A stretch of 64,000 nt of DNA from [Actinomadura] parvosata subsp. kistnae (lineage in GTDB: Bacteria; Actinomycetota; Actinomycetes; Streptosporangiales; Streptosporangiaceae): contig NZ_OOHJ01000006.1 of NCBI RefSeq assembly GCF_900323885.1, positions 124,001-188,000 of the forward strand, written 5' to 3'. Below the pieces are notes generated by a model. That model was not told the origin of the DNA, did not search any database, and was given only the letters and a program-made list of their open reading frames with translations. Shown here piece after piece: positions 16,428 to 25,398 of the stretch. Positions within the stretch are counted from its first letter, which is position 1, and every line of letters starts with the position of its first letter. Position numbers and translations under genes: made by a program.

Positions 16428-17318
16428 TCACACTCCCGCAGTGGTCGAAGAAGCAGAGGAAGCTCGGTCGAGGCCGAGCATGCGCAGGAACAGGGCGTCC
16501 ATCGCGCGGTCCGGCAGCACGCGCCGCAGCCGGGTGAGCAGCCTGGCGTGCCCGCCGGCGGGGTAACGCGTGCGCGGCCTGGGCGCGGTCATCGCCTGCA
16601 CCACGGCCCGGGCGATCACCTCCGGAGGGCTGCCCGTCCGTTCGTGACCGGCCGCGATCTTCTCGATCACGTGCAGGAACGTCGCGCCGTAGTCGGCCCG
16701 GCCGCGCGCCGTGAACAGCTCGGCGACGGCGCGGCGGCCGTTGTCGACCAGTTTGACGGGGGCCCTGCTTTGGGTGGCGCCCGGCTCCACGATGCTGACC
16801 TGCACCCCCCACGGGCGCAGTTCCATGCGCAGCGCGTCGGTCACCGAGACCAGCCCGTGCTTGGCGACTGTGATGGGGCCGAGGAACGGCAGTGTGATGC
16901 GCCCGCCCTCGGAGCCCACGTTGACGATGCGCCCCCTGGCCCGCTTGATCAGCGGCAGGAACGCCTGGGTGACGGCGAGCTGCCCGGTGAGGTTGACCTC
17001 GAGATGCTCCCGGAACACCTCCAGCGGCACGAGCTCCATCGGCCACGGCGCGCCGCTCCCGGCGTTGTTGACCAGCCCGGCCAGCCCTGCCGCCCCCGTG
17101 GCCTCCTGCACCCGCGCCACCGCGGTGGCGATCGACTCCGCGTCGGTGACGTCGATGCGCACCGGGACGATGCCGCCTCCGGACGTGGCGCGCAGGTCTT
17201 CGGCGTCCGCGAGATCGCGGACGCCGGCGAACACGGTGAAGCGCTTGGCTCGCAGGGCCAGGGCGGACGCGCGGCCGATGCCCGACGAGGTCCCTGTGAT
17301 CACTACGGATGGCGGCAT
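16428..17318 (-). CDS. Short-chain dehydrogenase/reductase lacking the usual catalytic Tyr
   Basis: The 296-residue protein has the SDR cofactor motif TGTSSGIG, the NNAG motif (LVNNAGSG) and the serine strand IVNVGSEGG. Where the family has YxxxK, it reads ITVAKHG, so the lysine is kept and the tyrosine is missing. The C-terminal extension (about 50 residues) is typical of SDR enzymes acting on hydrophobic substrates. The ATG at 17318 is chosen for its GGAG spacing; another ATG lies 6 bases upstream. Two operator-like palindromes lie directly upstream. Confidence 0.8.
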   Translation of the reverse strand: MPPSVVITGTSSGIGRASALALRAKRFTVFAGVRDLADAEDLRATSGGGIVPVRIDVTDAESIATAVARVQEATGAAGLAGLVNNAGSGAPWPMELVPLEVFREHLEVNLTGQLAVTQAFLPLIKRARGRIVNVGSEGGRITLPFLGPITVAKHGLVSVTDALRMELRPWGVQVSIVEPGATQSRAPVKLVDNGRRAVAELFTARGRADYGATFLHVIEKIAAGHERTGSPPEVIARAVVQAMTAPRPRTRYPAGGHARLLTRLRRVLPDRAMDALFLRMLGLDRASSASSTTAGV

Positions 17319-17337
17319 CGTCATCTCCTCCCGAGAT

Positions 17338-17399
17338 AACTCAACGGTGATGAGTTCACCATAACTGCAGCCCGACCAAGAACTCAACGCCGTTGAGTT
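17338..17399. promoter_or_regulatory. Two operator copies between divergent SDR and lipase genes
   Basis: A perfect 19-bp palindrome AACTCAACGCCGTTGAGTT (17381-17399) and a partial copy AACTCAACGGTGATGAGTT (17338-17356) are 43 bp apart. They sit between the SDR gene (minus) and the secreted lipase gene (plus), so one TetR-type regulator may control both. No regulator gene is adjacent that clearly matches. Confidence 0.65.
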
Positions 17400-17479
17400 A
17401 AGTCGGGCCGGAAGAACTGTCACACCGCGCCGCCCTGCTCCGTCCATAGCTCGATCAACTCACCGTCGAAGGAATCGAC

Positions 17480-18739
17480 ATGAACCTCTTCCGCAGATCC
17501 GTGATCGCGGTGCTCGCCGCCGCGACCGCGATGATCGCGGCCCAGCCGGCATCCGCCCAGGCCGATCCCTACCTGCCCTACCCCTGCGACACCTGGTGCC
17601 AGGCTGCCCTGCAACAGCAGCAGGCCAACGCCCTGCCCCGCACGCGCTTCTACGACGCCCCCGTTCCCCTGCCCTGGGCACCGGCGGGCACCCTCATCCG
17701 CCAGGAGGCCGCCAAGGACTACGCCACCGCGGGCCGGCCGCTGCCCGCCACCCGCCTGCTCTACCACTCCCGCACGGCCGACGGCCGCGACCGCGCGGCG
17801 TCCGGAGTGGTCCTCCTGCCCAAAGGCAGGGCGCCGAAGGGCGGCTGGCCGGTGGTGGTGGACGCCCACGGGGCCAGCGGGACCGCCCGCGACTGCGCCC
17901 CCTCGTTGATGCGCGACCTCTACCACGGCGACCAGATGGCCCGCTTCCTCGACAGCGGGTACGCCGTGGTCGCCCCCGACTATGCCGGCCTGGGCACGAG
18001 CGGAGGGCACGCGCTCGGCGACAAGACCGCCGCCGCCAACGACGTGATCCACGGACTGCGCGCGGCCCGCGACGCCGTGCCCAGCCTGTCGCGCAACTGG
18101 GTCATCTGGGGCCACTCACAGGGCGGGGCGGCGGCGCTGGCCATCGCGGAAGCGCAGGTCCACCGGCCCGAACCCGGCTACCTCGGCGCCGTGGTCACCG
18201 CACCCGGCGCGAACATCACCCAGATCGTCCGGCACGCCGCCGAGCAGCCCGGGCTCGGCGGCTTCGTCCCGCTGATCGCCGCCGGCGCCAAGGCGTCCGA
18301 CCCTGGCCTGCAACTGTCGCGGCTCCTGACGCCCCAGGCGATGGCCCGGCTGGACGCGGTGGACAGCCAGTGCCTGGGCGTGGTCGCGGCCGTCTACACC
18401 GACCTGACCGGCGCCGCGCTCGTCCGGCCGGGATATCTCACCGAGCCGCGCTTCGCCCGCTTCCTGGAGCGCAACAGCACGGGCCGGAGCCCCGTGGCCG
18501 GCCCGCTGCTGCTGCTCCAGGGCGAGGCCGACACCCTGGTCACCCAAGCCATGACCGACGAGGTGGCCGGATCGCTGTGCCGTACCGGGGCGCGCGTCGA
18601 CTACCGAACGTATCCGGGGCTGGCGCACGACACCTATCCCGGGCAGGTCACCGGCATCGACGACGGCGCCATGCCCGACATCCTGGAGTGGATCGGCGAC
18701 CGTTTCGACGGCAAGCGCGCCACCTCGACCTGCTCCTGA
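17480..18739 (+). CDS. Secreted lipase/esterase (alpha/beta hydrolase)
   Basis: The 419-residue protein has a Sec signal peptide cleaved near QPASAQA (about residue 28). The catalytic triad is visible: Ser in GHSQGG (about 215), Asp in GEADTLV (about 352) and His in GLAHDTYP (about 383). An oxyanion-type DAHGASG precedes it, and at least six cysteines suggest disulfides. The layout matches the secretory lipase family (CAL-A-like) of actinomycetes and fungi. It probably hydrolyses extracellular esters or lipids. Confidence 0.85.
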   Translation: MNLFRRSVIAVLAAATAMIAAQPASAQADPYLPYPCDTWCQAALQQQQANALPRTRFYDAPVPLPWAPAGTLIRQEAAKDYATAGRPLPATRLLYHSRTADGRDRAASGVVLLPKGRAPKGGWPVVVDAHGASGTARDCAPSLMRDLYHGDQMARFLDSGYAVVAPDYAGLGTSGGHALGDKTAAANDVIHGLRAARDAVPSLSRNWVIWGHSQGGAAALAIAEAQVHRPEPGYLGAVVTAPGANITQIVRHAAEQPGLGGFVPLIAAGAKASDPGLQLSRLLTPQAMARLDAVDSQCLGVVAAVYTDLTGAALVRPGYLTEPRFARFLERNSTGRSPVAGPLLLLQGEADTLVTQAMTDEVAGSLCRTGARVDYRTYPGLAHDTYPGQVTGIDDGAMPDILEWIGDRFDGKRATSTCS

Positions 18740-18766
18740 ACGAACGGCCGGGCGCTTTGGAAGCTT

Positions 18767-19459
18767 TCAGGACACCTCAGCATCATGCGCCGGTCTCGCA
18801 GGGGAGTCGGCTGGGGCCCCGCTGATGTCGGTGAGGCTGATCGGCTGGCCGGCCAGCGCTGATTCGGGCTGGACGCGCAACCCGTCGATCATGAGCTCGA
18901 CAGTACGGTGCGGGAGCGAATCGATGACCTTGGGAGGAAGCCCGGGGAACCGGTAGATGAGCAGGGCGGCGAGCACCGCGATGTCCCCCGCGGCGACATC
19001 CGGTCGCATCGCCCCCTGCTGCTGGGCCATCGTCACCATACGGTCGACCTCGCTGAACAGCGCCTCCCGGACAGGGGCCAGCTCGCGGTCCAGAGCTTCG
19101 CGCTGAGAGACATCGAGATTCCAGGCGATCATGGACAGACGTAGCCCGGTGGAACGTCGCACGAAGCGGGTCAGCGCGCTCCAGGCGTCGGGTTCCTCTT
19201 CGCGCGCCGCACGTCCCTCCTGAAGCAGCTGCTCGAACATATCGAGCGCCACAGCGCGGATCAGCGCCTGACGGTCGGGAAAGCGTCGATAGAGGGTGCC
19301 CACGCCCACGCCGGACCGGCGGGCGATCTCCTCCATCGGCACGTTGACGCCCTGTTCGGCGAAGGCCAGGCGAGCCGCGGCGAGGATCTGCTGTTTGTTG
19401 CGCTGGGCGTCCACGCGTAGACGCGGATCGCGGCGGTCCTCGTAGTCATCTTCCACCAT
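18767..19459 (-). CDS. TetR-family regulator, probable repressor of the adjacent P450
   Basis: The 230-residue protein starts at 19459 after AGGGGAACC. The TetR helix-turn-helix is clear (LAAARLAFAEQGVNVPMEEIARRSGVGVGTLYRRFPDRQALI, about residues 25-66). The effector domain resembles actinobacterial TetR_C regulators linked to P450 genes. It is divergent from the P450 gene at 19587, with a long perfect palindrome between them. Confidence 0.88.
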   Translation of the reverse strand: MVEDDYEDRRDPRLRVDAQRNKQQILAAARLAFAEQGVNVPMEEIARRSGVGVGTLYRRFPDRQALIRAVALDMFEQLLQEGRAAREEEPDAWSALTRFVRRSTGLRLSMIAWNLDVSQREALDRELAPVREALFSEVDRMVTMAQQQGAMRPDVAAGDIAVLAALLIYRFPGLPPKVIDSLPHRTVELMIDGLRVQPESALAGQPISLTDISGAPADSPARPAHDAEVS

Positions 19460-19519
19460 GCGGGTTCCCCTTCGGCCTGCCGACCTTCTCGATATCACAG
19501 GTTCGTCCCGAAGATGATG

Positions 19520-19569
19520 TGGACGATTTTCTTCCGGTTGCATATACTCAACCGGAAGAAAATCGTCCA
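19520..19569. promoter_or_regulatory. Long perfect inverted repeat operator (TetR/P450)
   Basis: Arms of 21 bp (19520-19540 and 19549-19569) are perfectly complementary around an 8-base AT-rich spacer CATATACT. The inner arm reads CTTCCGGTTG. It occupies the P450 promoter region, ending 17 bases before its start codon, and is the evident binding site of the divergent TetR protein. Confidence 0.8.
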
Positions 19570-19586
19570 TTTGTGATGGGAGTCCC

Positions 19587-20804
19587 ATGACCGACGTGGT
19601 CGACTTCGAGCTGAACGCCTTTCCTCCGCGCCGCACCTGTCCGTTCTCACCGCCGCCCGAATACGCCCAGCTGCGCGCCGAGCGGCCGGTTGCGCTGGTC
19701 AAGACGCCCGCCGGGGAGAAAGTCTGGCTGATCACGGGGTACAAGGAGGTGCGCCAGATCCTCGCCGACCCCAGGGTCAGCGCCGATCGAACGCACCCCG
19801 CGATGCCCAACCCGCTGATGGATCTGCGTACTATGCAGCGGCTCAGCAGGGAGGCCCGCCCCATGATCATGATGGATCCGCCCGAGCACACCACACACCG
19901 GCACATGATCATCAACGAGTTCACGGTCAGGCGGATGACGGCCTTGCGCCCCCGCATCCAGGAGATCGTCGACGACTTCGTGGGGCAACTGCTCGCCGGG
20001 CCTCGGCCCGCCGACCTGGTACAGGCGCTGTCGCTCCCGGTGCCGTCCCTGGTGATCTGCGAGCTGCTCGGCGTGCCGTACGACGACCACGACTTCTTCC
20101 AGAGACGGTCGAACACCCTGCTCGACCGTTGCCGGACGCCCGACGAGCGCGTCGCCGCTGCAGGTGAATTGCATGGCTACCTGGACGAACTGGTCGTTCA
20201 GAAAGAAGAGCAGCCGGGGGACGACCTGATCGGCAGGCTGGTCGTCAAATACCGTGAGGCGGGCTCCTACGACCACGCGTACATGGTGGCCACGGCCCAG
20301 TCGCTGCTGAACGCCGGACACACGACCACTGCCAACATGATCTCCCTCGGTGTCCTGGCTCTGCTACAAAACCCAGAACTGCGCGCCGGGATCACCGCGG
20401 CCTCTGACCTGACCCCGCAGGTGGTCGAGGAGCTGTTGCGCTACTTCAGCATCGGAGAGCTGGCGATGGCGCGCGTGGCCACGGCCGACATCGAGATCGG
20501 CGGCAGACTCATTCGCGCAGGGGAAGGTCTGCTCGCGCTCGGCGCCGCCGCCAACCGTGACCCTGACGTCTTCGACAATCCCGACCAGCTCGACTTCCAC
20601 CGGGGTGCCCGGCAACACGTCGCCTTCGGCTACGGGGTCCATCAGTGCCTCGGGCAGAACCTCGCGCGGCAGGAGCTGGAGATCGTCTTCAACACCCTGT
20701 TCGGGCGCATCCCCGGCCTGCGGCTCGCCGTGGCGGTGGACGAGCTCCCGTTCAAGGACGACTCCCCCGTGTACGGCCTCCATGAGATGCCGGTGACCTG
20801 GTGA
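19587..20804 (+). CDS. Cytochrome P450, CYP105-like
   Basis: The 405-residue protein has the I-helix motif AGHTTT (about 238), ExxR in EELLR (about 283) and the haem loop FGYGVHQCLG with the thiolate Cys at about 353. It ends in the LHEMPVTW tail typical of CYP105. Such soluble P450s hydroxylate or demethylate diverse molecules and need separate ferredoxin and reductase. No ferredoxin gene is adjacent. Expression is probably induced when the TetR repressor leaves the upstream palindrome. Confidence 0.93.
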   Translation: MTDVVDFELNAFPPRRTCPFSPPPEYAQLRAERPVALVKTPAGEKVWLITGYKEVRQILADPRVSADRTHPAMPNPLMDLRTMQRLSREARPMIMMDPPEHTTHRHMIINEFTVRRMTALRPRIQEIVDDFVGQLLAGPRPADLVQALSLPVPSLVICELLGVPYDDHDFFQRRSNTLLDRCRTPDERVAAAGELHGYLDELVVQKEEQPGDDLIGRLVVKYREAGSYDHAYMVATAQSLLNAGHTTTANMISLGVLALLQNPELRAGITAASDLTPQVVEELLRYFSIGELAMARVATADIEIGGRLIRAGEGLLALGAAANRDPDVFDNPDQLDFHRGARQHVAFGYGVHQCLGQNLARQELEIVFNTLFGRIPGLRLAVAVDELPFKDDSPVYGLHEMPVTW

Positions 20805-20973
20805 ACGGAGGCGGCCCCGCACACCCCCGCTTCGTTCCCTTGCGCCACCGTCACCGGGACCGGCGCCCGGCTCCTGCCGGCTCGCTCACACCGGGAACAG
20901 GACCCCGCCTGGCCGAGGACGGTTGACGAGGACCATGGTCCTCCTCCTGAGTCGAGGGAGGAAACCAGCGTGA

Positions 20974-21729
20974 TCACCGCTGTCTTCTCCGGCGGGGCCG
21001 TTGCCGGTGCCACGGAGGGACGCGATCGACCGCCGGCCGCGCCGGGACGGCCCGCCTCGCCTTCGCGGCCTTCTTGACCGTCCGGAAAGCAAGACCCGCG
21101 GTGACCGGTCCGCCGAGCCCGGCCAGCGCCAGGAGCACGCCCTCGGCCCACAACGCCGTGCCGAGGCCCTCCAAGTCAGCACTGACCCGCGGCTGGACGC
21201 GCCGCCGCGGATCCACCATCACCTCGATGGCCGTACCGACCTTGGTCTGGCACGCCGCCCGATCCGGCAGGGTCTCGACGGGGAAGTCGTCCGTCCACTG
21301 ATCGGCGAAGGCGCCGCCCAGGATGTACCGGCAGTGCACCCCGCGCCTGGCCTTGTCCACCTGCACCAGGGAGATCCGGGCCTGCTGGGGCACGCCGTAC
21401 CAGTGCTGGTACCCCTGCTCCAGGTGGATGGCCGCGTTGACGCCGAGGCCGAGGCCGAGCAGCATGGCCACGGCGAAACACACGAGCACGGGCGACGGAT
21501 CCCCCTCCACCAAGACGCCGGCCACGACGGACAGCGCGGCACCGGCGAGGATGCCGACGACCAGCGCCAGAGCCGCCCATCCTGTGCTGGCCGTCGCCGC
21601 GAACACCCCCACGGTCGCGCTCAAGGGCAGCAGGCAAACCAGCAGGAAGGCGGCACCGGCCAGCAAGGCTCGCGGCAGCGCGCGCGGACGTTCCTCAGCC
21701 GCGGGTGACGGGTCAGTCGCCCGCGTCAC
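20974..21729 (-). CDS. Membrane protein of unknown function
   Basis: A GTG at 21729 opens a 251-residue protein with about four or five hydrophobic segments: three near the N-terminus (about 20-95), an exposed middle (about 100-190) containing YQHWYGVPQQARI and WTDDFPVETLPDRAACQTKVG, and a C-terminal one. The tail is strongly basic. It overlaps the acyl-CoA ligase gene by 17 bases and is co-transcribed with it. The function is not recognised. Confidence 0.7.
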   Translation of the reverse strand: MTRATDPSPAAEERPRALPRALLAGAAFLLVCLLPLSATVGVFAATASTGWAALALVVGILAGAALSVVAGVLVEGDPSPVLVCFAVAMLLGLGLGVNAAIHLEQGYQHWYGVPQQARISLVQVDKARRGVHCRYILGGAFADQWTDDFPVETLPDRAACQTKVGTAIEVMVDPRRRVQPRVSADLEGLGTALWAEGVLLALAGLGGPVTAGLAFRTVKKAAKARRAVPARPAVDRVPPWHRQRPRRRRQR

Positions 21730-23290
21730 GGAGCTCTCGTCGCAGGATCTTGCCCGAGGCCGAGCGCGGCACCGCCTCGACGAACCGCACCTGACGCACC
21801 CTCTTGTACGGGGCCACCAGCCCCGCCACGTACGCCATCACCTCATCCTCGTCCAGCTCGCTGCCCGGCCGCCTGACCACGACGGCCCTCGGCACCTCGT
21901 TGCCCTCGGCATCGTACACACCGACGACGGCGGCGTCGGCGATGGCCTCGTGGGCGAGCAGCAACGCCTCCAGCTCGGCCGGCGGCACCGGGTACCCCTT
22001 GTACTTGATCAGTTCCTTGACCCGGTCGACGATGTAGAGCCAGCCGTCGCCGTCCATCCGGCCCACGTCCCCGGTGTGCAGCCAGCCGCCCTCGTCGATC
22101 ATGGCGGCCGTGTCACCGGAACGGCCCAGGTAGCCCTTCATCACCTGCGGGCCGCGAATGGCGATCTCCCCGGGCGCGCCGGCCGCGGCATCCCTGCCGG
22201 GGGCGGCCAGGTCGAGCAGCCGCAGCTCGGTGCCCGGCAGCAGTCGTCCGACCGTACCGGCGGGGGCGTCCGTCCCGCCGCGCGGGCACAGGCTGACGCC
22301 GGGCGACAGCTCCGTCATGCCGTACCCCTGCACGACGGACGGCAGGCCGAGCCGGCGCGCACATGCCTCGGCCAGGCCGGCGTCCAACGGAGCCGCCGCC
22401 GACAACACGAACTCCAGGGACGACAGGTCCCGCCCGTCTACCGCCGGGTGCTTGGCGAGCATCAGCACGATCGGCGGCGCGACGTACAAGCTGGCGATCC
22501 GGTACCTCTCGATCGCCGTCAGGAACTCTGCCAGGTCGAAACGCGGCAGCACCACCACGGTCGCCCCCATCCGCAGCGGGGTGTTGAGCAGCACGGTCAG
22601 GCCGTAGATGTGCGAGAACGGCAGCACCGCCAGCAGCGGCTCCCCCACCCGGGAGGGCAGGAACGCCTCGATCTGGATGAGGTTGGTCGCCACGTTGCTG
22701 TGCGAGAGCATCACTCCCTTCGGCGCCCCCGTGGTTCCCGAGGAGTACGGCAGCACTGCCAGATCCTCGCGCGCGTCGAACACGATGAACGGCTCGGGCG
22801 CCGTGGAACGCTGCATGTCGAGGATCGAGGGACGACCGTCCTGCTCGGGACCGCAGAGGAAGATCTCCTCAACCCCGCCCGCGCGCTTGGCCGCCTCTTG
22901 CGCCACGCCCAGCCCGGCCGGGACGGTCACGACCCACCGGCACCGCGAGTCGGCCAGTTGGCCCGCCATCTCCGGGACAGTGGCCTGCGCGGACACCGGT
23001 GTGACCACCGCCCCGGCCCGCAGGACCCCGTAGAACACCACGGGATACAGGACGGAGTTGGGGCTGTGCAGGGCCACCACGTCGCCCTTCCGCACCCCCG
23101 CCGCGGCAAAGGCGGCGGCCAGGCGCCTGGATCGCTGGTCGAGCTGACGATAGGTGGTCACCTCACCAGTGAGGCCGTCGATCAACGCCGGCCGGTCACC
23201 GAACTCCGCGGCACGCCGGAGCACCACCTGATGCACGGGCGCCTCGATGAGGCCGATGTGCGGGTGCTCGCTGGTAAAGATCACGGACAT
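21713..23290 (-). CDS. AMP-dependent acyl/aryl-CoA ligase (4-coumarate-CoA ligase-like)
   Basis: The 525-residue protein carries the adenylate-forming signatures: SSGTTGAPKG (about 174), YGMTELSP (about 306), the hinge region GWLHTGDVG and VDRVKELIKYKG (about 415), and the C-terminal catalytic lysine in SASGKILRREL (about 515). It should activate an aromatic or medium-chain carboxylic acid to its CoA thioester in the cytoplasm. A dyad-box promoter with an exact TATCGT hexamer lies just upstream, and a membrane-protein gene follows in the same transcript. Confidence 0.9.
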   Translation of the reverse strand: MSVIFTSEHPHIGLIEAPVHQVVLRRAAEFGDRPALIDGLTGEVTTYRQLDQRSRRLAAAFAAAGVRKGDVVALHSPNSVLYPVVFYGVLRAGAVVTPVSAQATVPEMAGQLADSRCRWVVTVPAGLGVAQEAAKRAGGVEEIFLCGPEQDGRPSILDMQRSTAPEPFIVFDAREDLAVLPYSSGTTGAPKGVMLSHSNVATNLIQIEAFLPSRVGEPLLAVLPFSHIYGLTVLLNTPLRMGATVVVLPRFDLAEFLTAIERYRIASLYVAPPIVLMLAKHPAVDGRDLSSLEFVLSAAAPLDAGLAEACARRLGLPSVVQGYGMTELSPGVSLCPRGGTDAPAGTVGRLLPGTELRLLDLAAPGRDAAAGAPGEIAIRGPQVMKGYLGRSGDTAAMIDEGGWLHTGDVGRMDGDGWLYIVDRVKELIKYKGYPVPPAELEALLLAHEAIADAAVVGVYDAEGNEVPRAVVVRRPGSELDEDEVMAYVAGLVAPYKRVRQVRFVEAVPRSASGKILRRELRDAGD

Positions 23291-23335
23291 CGCCCCCTGT
23301 CGCCCGGTGGACGCGCCGCGTCCACCCCCGCATGA

Positions 23336-23379
23336 ACGATAGAAGCGCAGCGATTCCCCTGAATCCGTCGAACGACTGG
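23336..23379 (-). promoter_or_regulatory. Recurrent dyad-box promoter, copy E (acyl-CoA ligase)
   Basis: On the minus strand: CCAGTC, GTTC, GACGGAT, then exactly 21 bases and TATCGT (23341-23336). The predicted transcript starts about 40 bases before the acyl-CoA ligase ATG at 23290. Confidence 0.65.
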
Positions 23380-23544
23380 AATCGGGCGCCGTCCCCGTCG
23401 CGATGTGTGCACCACCCCGAGGTCAAGAACGGCGGCCCATGACCGGCCGTACAACAGACCCGCCGCCTGCGACACCGGCTCGTACGTTGTCCGCCACCGG
23501 ACCCAGGGCCGGTGCCTCATGATCTCGACAGGCAGTGTCCCAGC

Positions 23545-23880
23545 ATGGATCTGCCACTCAGCGGCCACATGGCCGTGGCCACCGGGGCCTCCCAGCGCAT
23601 CGGGCTGACCGGGCCGGATCTTGTGCACGTGTCGATGGACCTCACCCACGCGGCTCCGGCGCCGACTGGGCGGGCATGTTCGAGCTGGAATTCTTCGCCG
23701 TCATCCGGACCGCTTGCGCGGCCCTTCCCGTGAGGCTGGGGCTGGGGGTGGCGCCACCGTCAACGTCTTCATCATCAAGACCATGCTGCCGCTGCCCATG
23801 CTGGTGGAGTTCGGCAGCCGTGGCGTGTGCGTGCACGGCGGCTGCGGAGATCACCATCGACTCCGGGGCGCTCAAGCAGG
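23545..23880 (+). pseudogene. Decayed short-chain dehydrogenase remnant
   Basis: MDLPLSGHMAVATGASQRIG at 23545 is a typical SDR N-terminus. Further on, in another frame, FELEFFAVIRTACAALP resembles the SDR helix that precedes the catalytic serine, and a TVNVF stretch follows. Frame changes and missing segments show that the gene is dead. The match is by eye from short stretches. Confidence 0.45.
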
Positions 23881-23894
23881 TTTGATCAGCCGGA

Positions 23895-23938
23895 CCAGTC
23901 GCACGACCGATACCTCCGGGAAGAGGGATACCTAGGGT
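23895..23938 (+). promoter_or_regulatory. Recurrent dyad-box promoter, copy K
   Basis: CCAGTC (23895-23900), GCAC, GACCGAT (23905-23911), then exactly 21 bases and TAGGGT (23933-23938). It drives towards the nine-residue open frame at 23981 and the ferredoxin-like remnant at 24095. Confidence 0.6.
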
Positions 23939-23980
23939 TCAGGTGATCACGATCACCACAGCCGCAGAACAGGAGGTGCC

Positions 23981-24010
23981 ATGGATATCTGGTACCCGCC
24001 CTTCAAGTAG
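23981..24010 (+). CDS. Nine-residue open frame with a strong ribosome site (possible leader peptide)
   Basis: AGGAGG at 23971-23976 is followed 4 bases later by ATG, nine codons (MDIWYPPFK) and TAG. It lies about 37 bases after the predicted transcript start of promoter K and about 85 bases before the ferredoxin-like gene, in the same reading frame. It may be a translated leader, or the original start of the downstream gene cut off by a nonsense mutation. No direct evidence separates these. Confidence 0.35.
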   Translation: MDIWYPPFK

Positions 24011-24094
24011 CGCCATCCCATCAGGGACACGAAGGCATGCCTGGTCCTGGTGCGAGCGCCGGGACCAGGAACGGGCAGCGGAGGACGGCGCAAC

Positions 24095-24505
24095 ATGGAC
24101 GCCGAAATCGTGCTGCGGGCGGACGGGCTAAAGCCTCGGCTCAAGGTCGACACCCGCACCACAGTGCTGGACGCCCTGCTGGAACGGCTGGGCACCACCA
24201 GTCCCGAAAAGGGCTGCGATCACGGCAAGTGTTGGGCCTGGACCGTGCTGCTCGACGGCCGCCGGGTGACGAACTGTCTCATGCTGGCCGTGGCGAACGG
24301 CCGAGCCGAGATCGTCACGGCGGCCGGGCTGGCCAACGGCGGTGAGCTGCGGTCCGACAGCGGAGGCATGTTTCCTCCTTGCTTTCGTGCCGACCTGAGA
24401 GCGAAATGTCCGGCCCATGCCCGTCTAATGTCCTGGTTTCCACTGAGCCGCCGAAAGACCATGGGGTGTAAAGGCGCCATCCACACCGGGTCAGGAGATT
24501 CATGA
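24095..24505 (+). pseudogene. Truncated [2Fe-2S] subunit of a xanthine/aldehyde dehydrogenase-type enzyme
   Basis: The ATG at 24095 follows GGAGGA. Residues 1-78 match the plant-type ferredoxin domain of CoxS/XdhC-like subunits (LDALLERLGTTSPEKGCDHGKC, then TVLLDGRRVTNCLMLA). One cluster cysteine is lost: the family GACTV reads WAWTV here. After AGLANGG the family sequence, including the second cluster domain, is replaced by an unrelated tail up to a stop at 24505. It is almost certainly non-functional. Confidence 0.7.
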
Positions 24506-25398
24506 AGAAGCCACTCTCCATGTTGGCGGCGGCCGCCACGATCACCCTCGCCCTCCAGCCGATCCCCGCCTCGGGATCGACCACAGGTCACCGGAAATCG
24601 CCGTCAGAATGCGACAGCATAAAAGACAAGAGCGCCGCAATCCGCGATTTCGCCGAGTACGTGAGCAGTAAATGGAAGCTCAGCATCAAGACGCAGGACT
24701 ACGAGATGCGGCCCTTCGACGCCGGCTGCGTCATCCAACCCAAAGGCGCCACACCCGTCACAGCTCAGGGCGACCCGAACTCCGCCGGTGGCTCGATCAC
24801 CGTCAGCGCAGTGGAAACCGCGCCACCTCCCGAGACGCCTCCTAGCGGCGGAGCGGCCATCCAGCAGGAGGCCACCTGGAGCGAGCCCACCTGCCGCGAG
24901 ACCTTCGACTCGGCAGGTATCGGAAAGATGCGCGCCTGCGGGCAGTGGGGCCGGATGGACTACGAGGGGGCGACACACATCAATTACGCCTTCAGAAGCT
25001 ACGCGTCATGCGGCGCGCGCGAGGGCGGCCCCATCGCCACCTACGTCTCCGAGTGCTACGTGGAGACCGATCCCCTCAGCCCGACGTCTACGACTCTGGT
25101 CTGGAATGACTGGAGCCCGAAATCGACCGCCGAGTTCAACCCCTGCGGAAGCCTCGGACTCAACTTGGGAGTGGGACCGGTCTCGGCCTCCTACACCGTC
25201 AACACGTGCGAGAAGCTGATCCCCGCCTGGGGAACGTATGCGCCAGACTTCAGAGCCACCTGGAAGGGCAAGTCGTATTTCGCGGAGGATGTGCGGGAGA
25301 CCGCCGCGATGGTCGGCTTCTGGAGCCAGGGCACCGGCTCTCCCAGCATCTACTACAGACACGGCTACACGGTCGCCGTGGGCCCTCCGGCGCGCTGA
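24502..25398 (+). CDS. Secreted protein of unknown function
   Basis: The ATG follows TCAGGAGATTC and gives 298 residues with a Sec signal (MKKPLSMLAAAATITLALQP, cleavage near PASG-ST). The mature part has a Pro-rich linker (ETAPPPETPPSGGA, about 110-122) and then a Cys-containing, beta-rich domain (TCRETFDSAGIGKMRACGQWGRM to the end) resembling exported hypothetical proteins of actinomycetes. No catalytic motif is seen. It is just downstream of the ferredoxin remnant but has its own ribosome site. Confidence 0.75.
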   Translation: MKKPLSMLAAAATITLALQPIPASGSTTGHRKSPSECDSIKDKSAAIRDFAEYVSSKWKLSIKTQDYEMRPFDAGCVIQPKGATPVTAQGDPNSAGGSITVSAVETAPPPETPPSGGAAIQQEATWSEPTCRETFDSAGIGKMRACGQWGRMDYEGATHINYAFRSYASCGAREGGPIATYVSECYVETDPLSPTSTTLVWNDWSPKSTAEFNPCGSLGLNLGVGPVSASYTVNTCEKLIPAWGTYAPDFRATWKGKSYFAEDVRETAAMVGFWSQGTGSPSIYYRHGYTVAVGPPAR

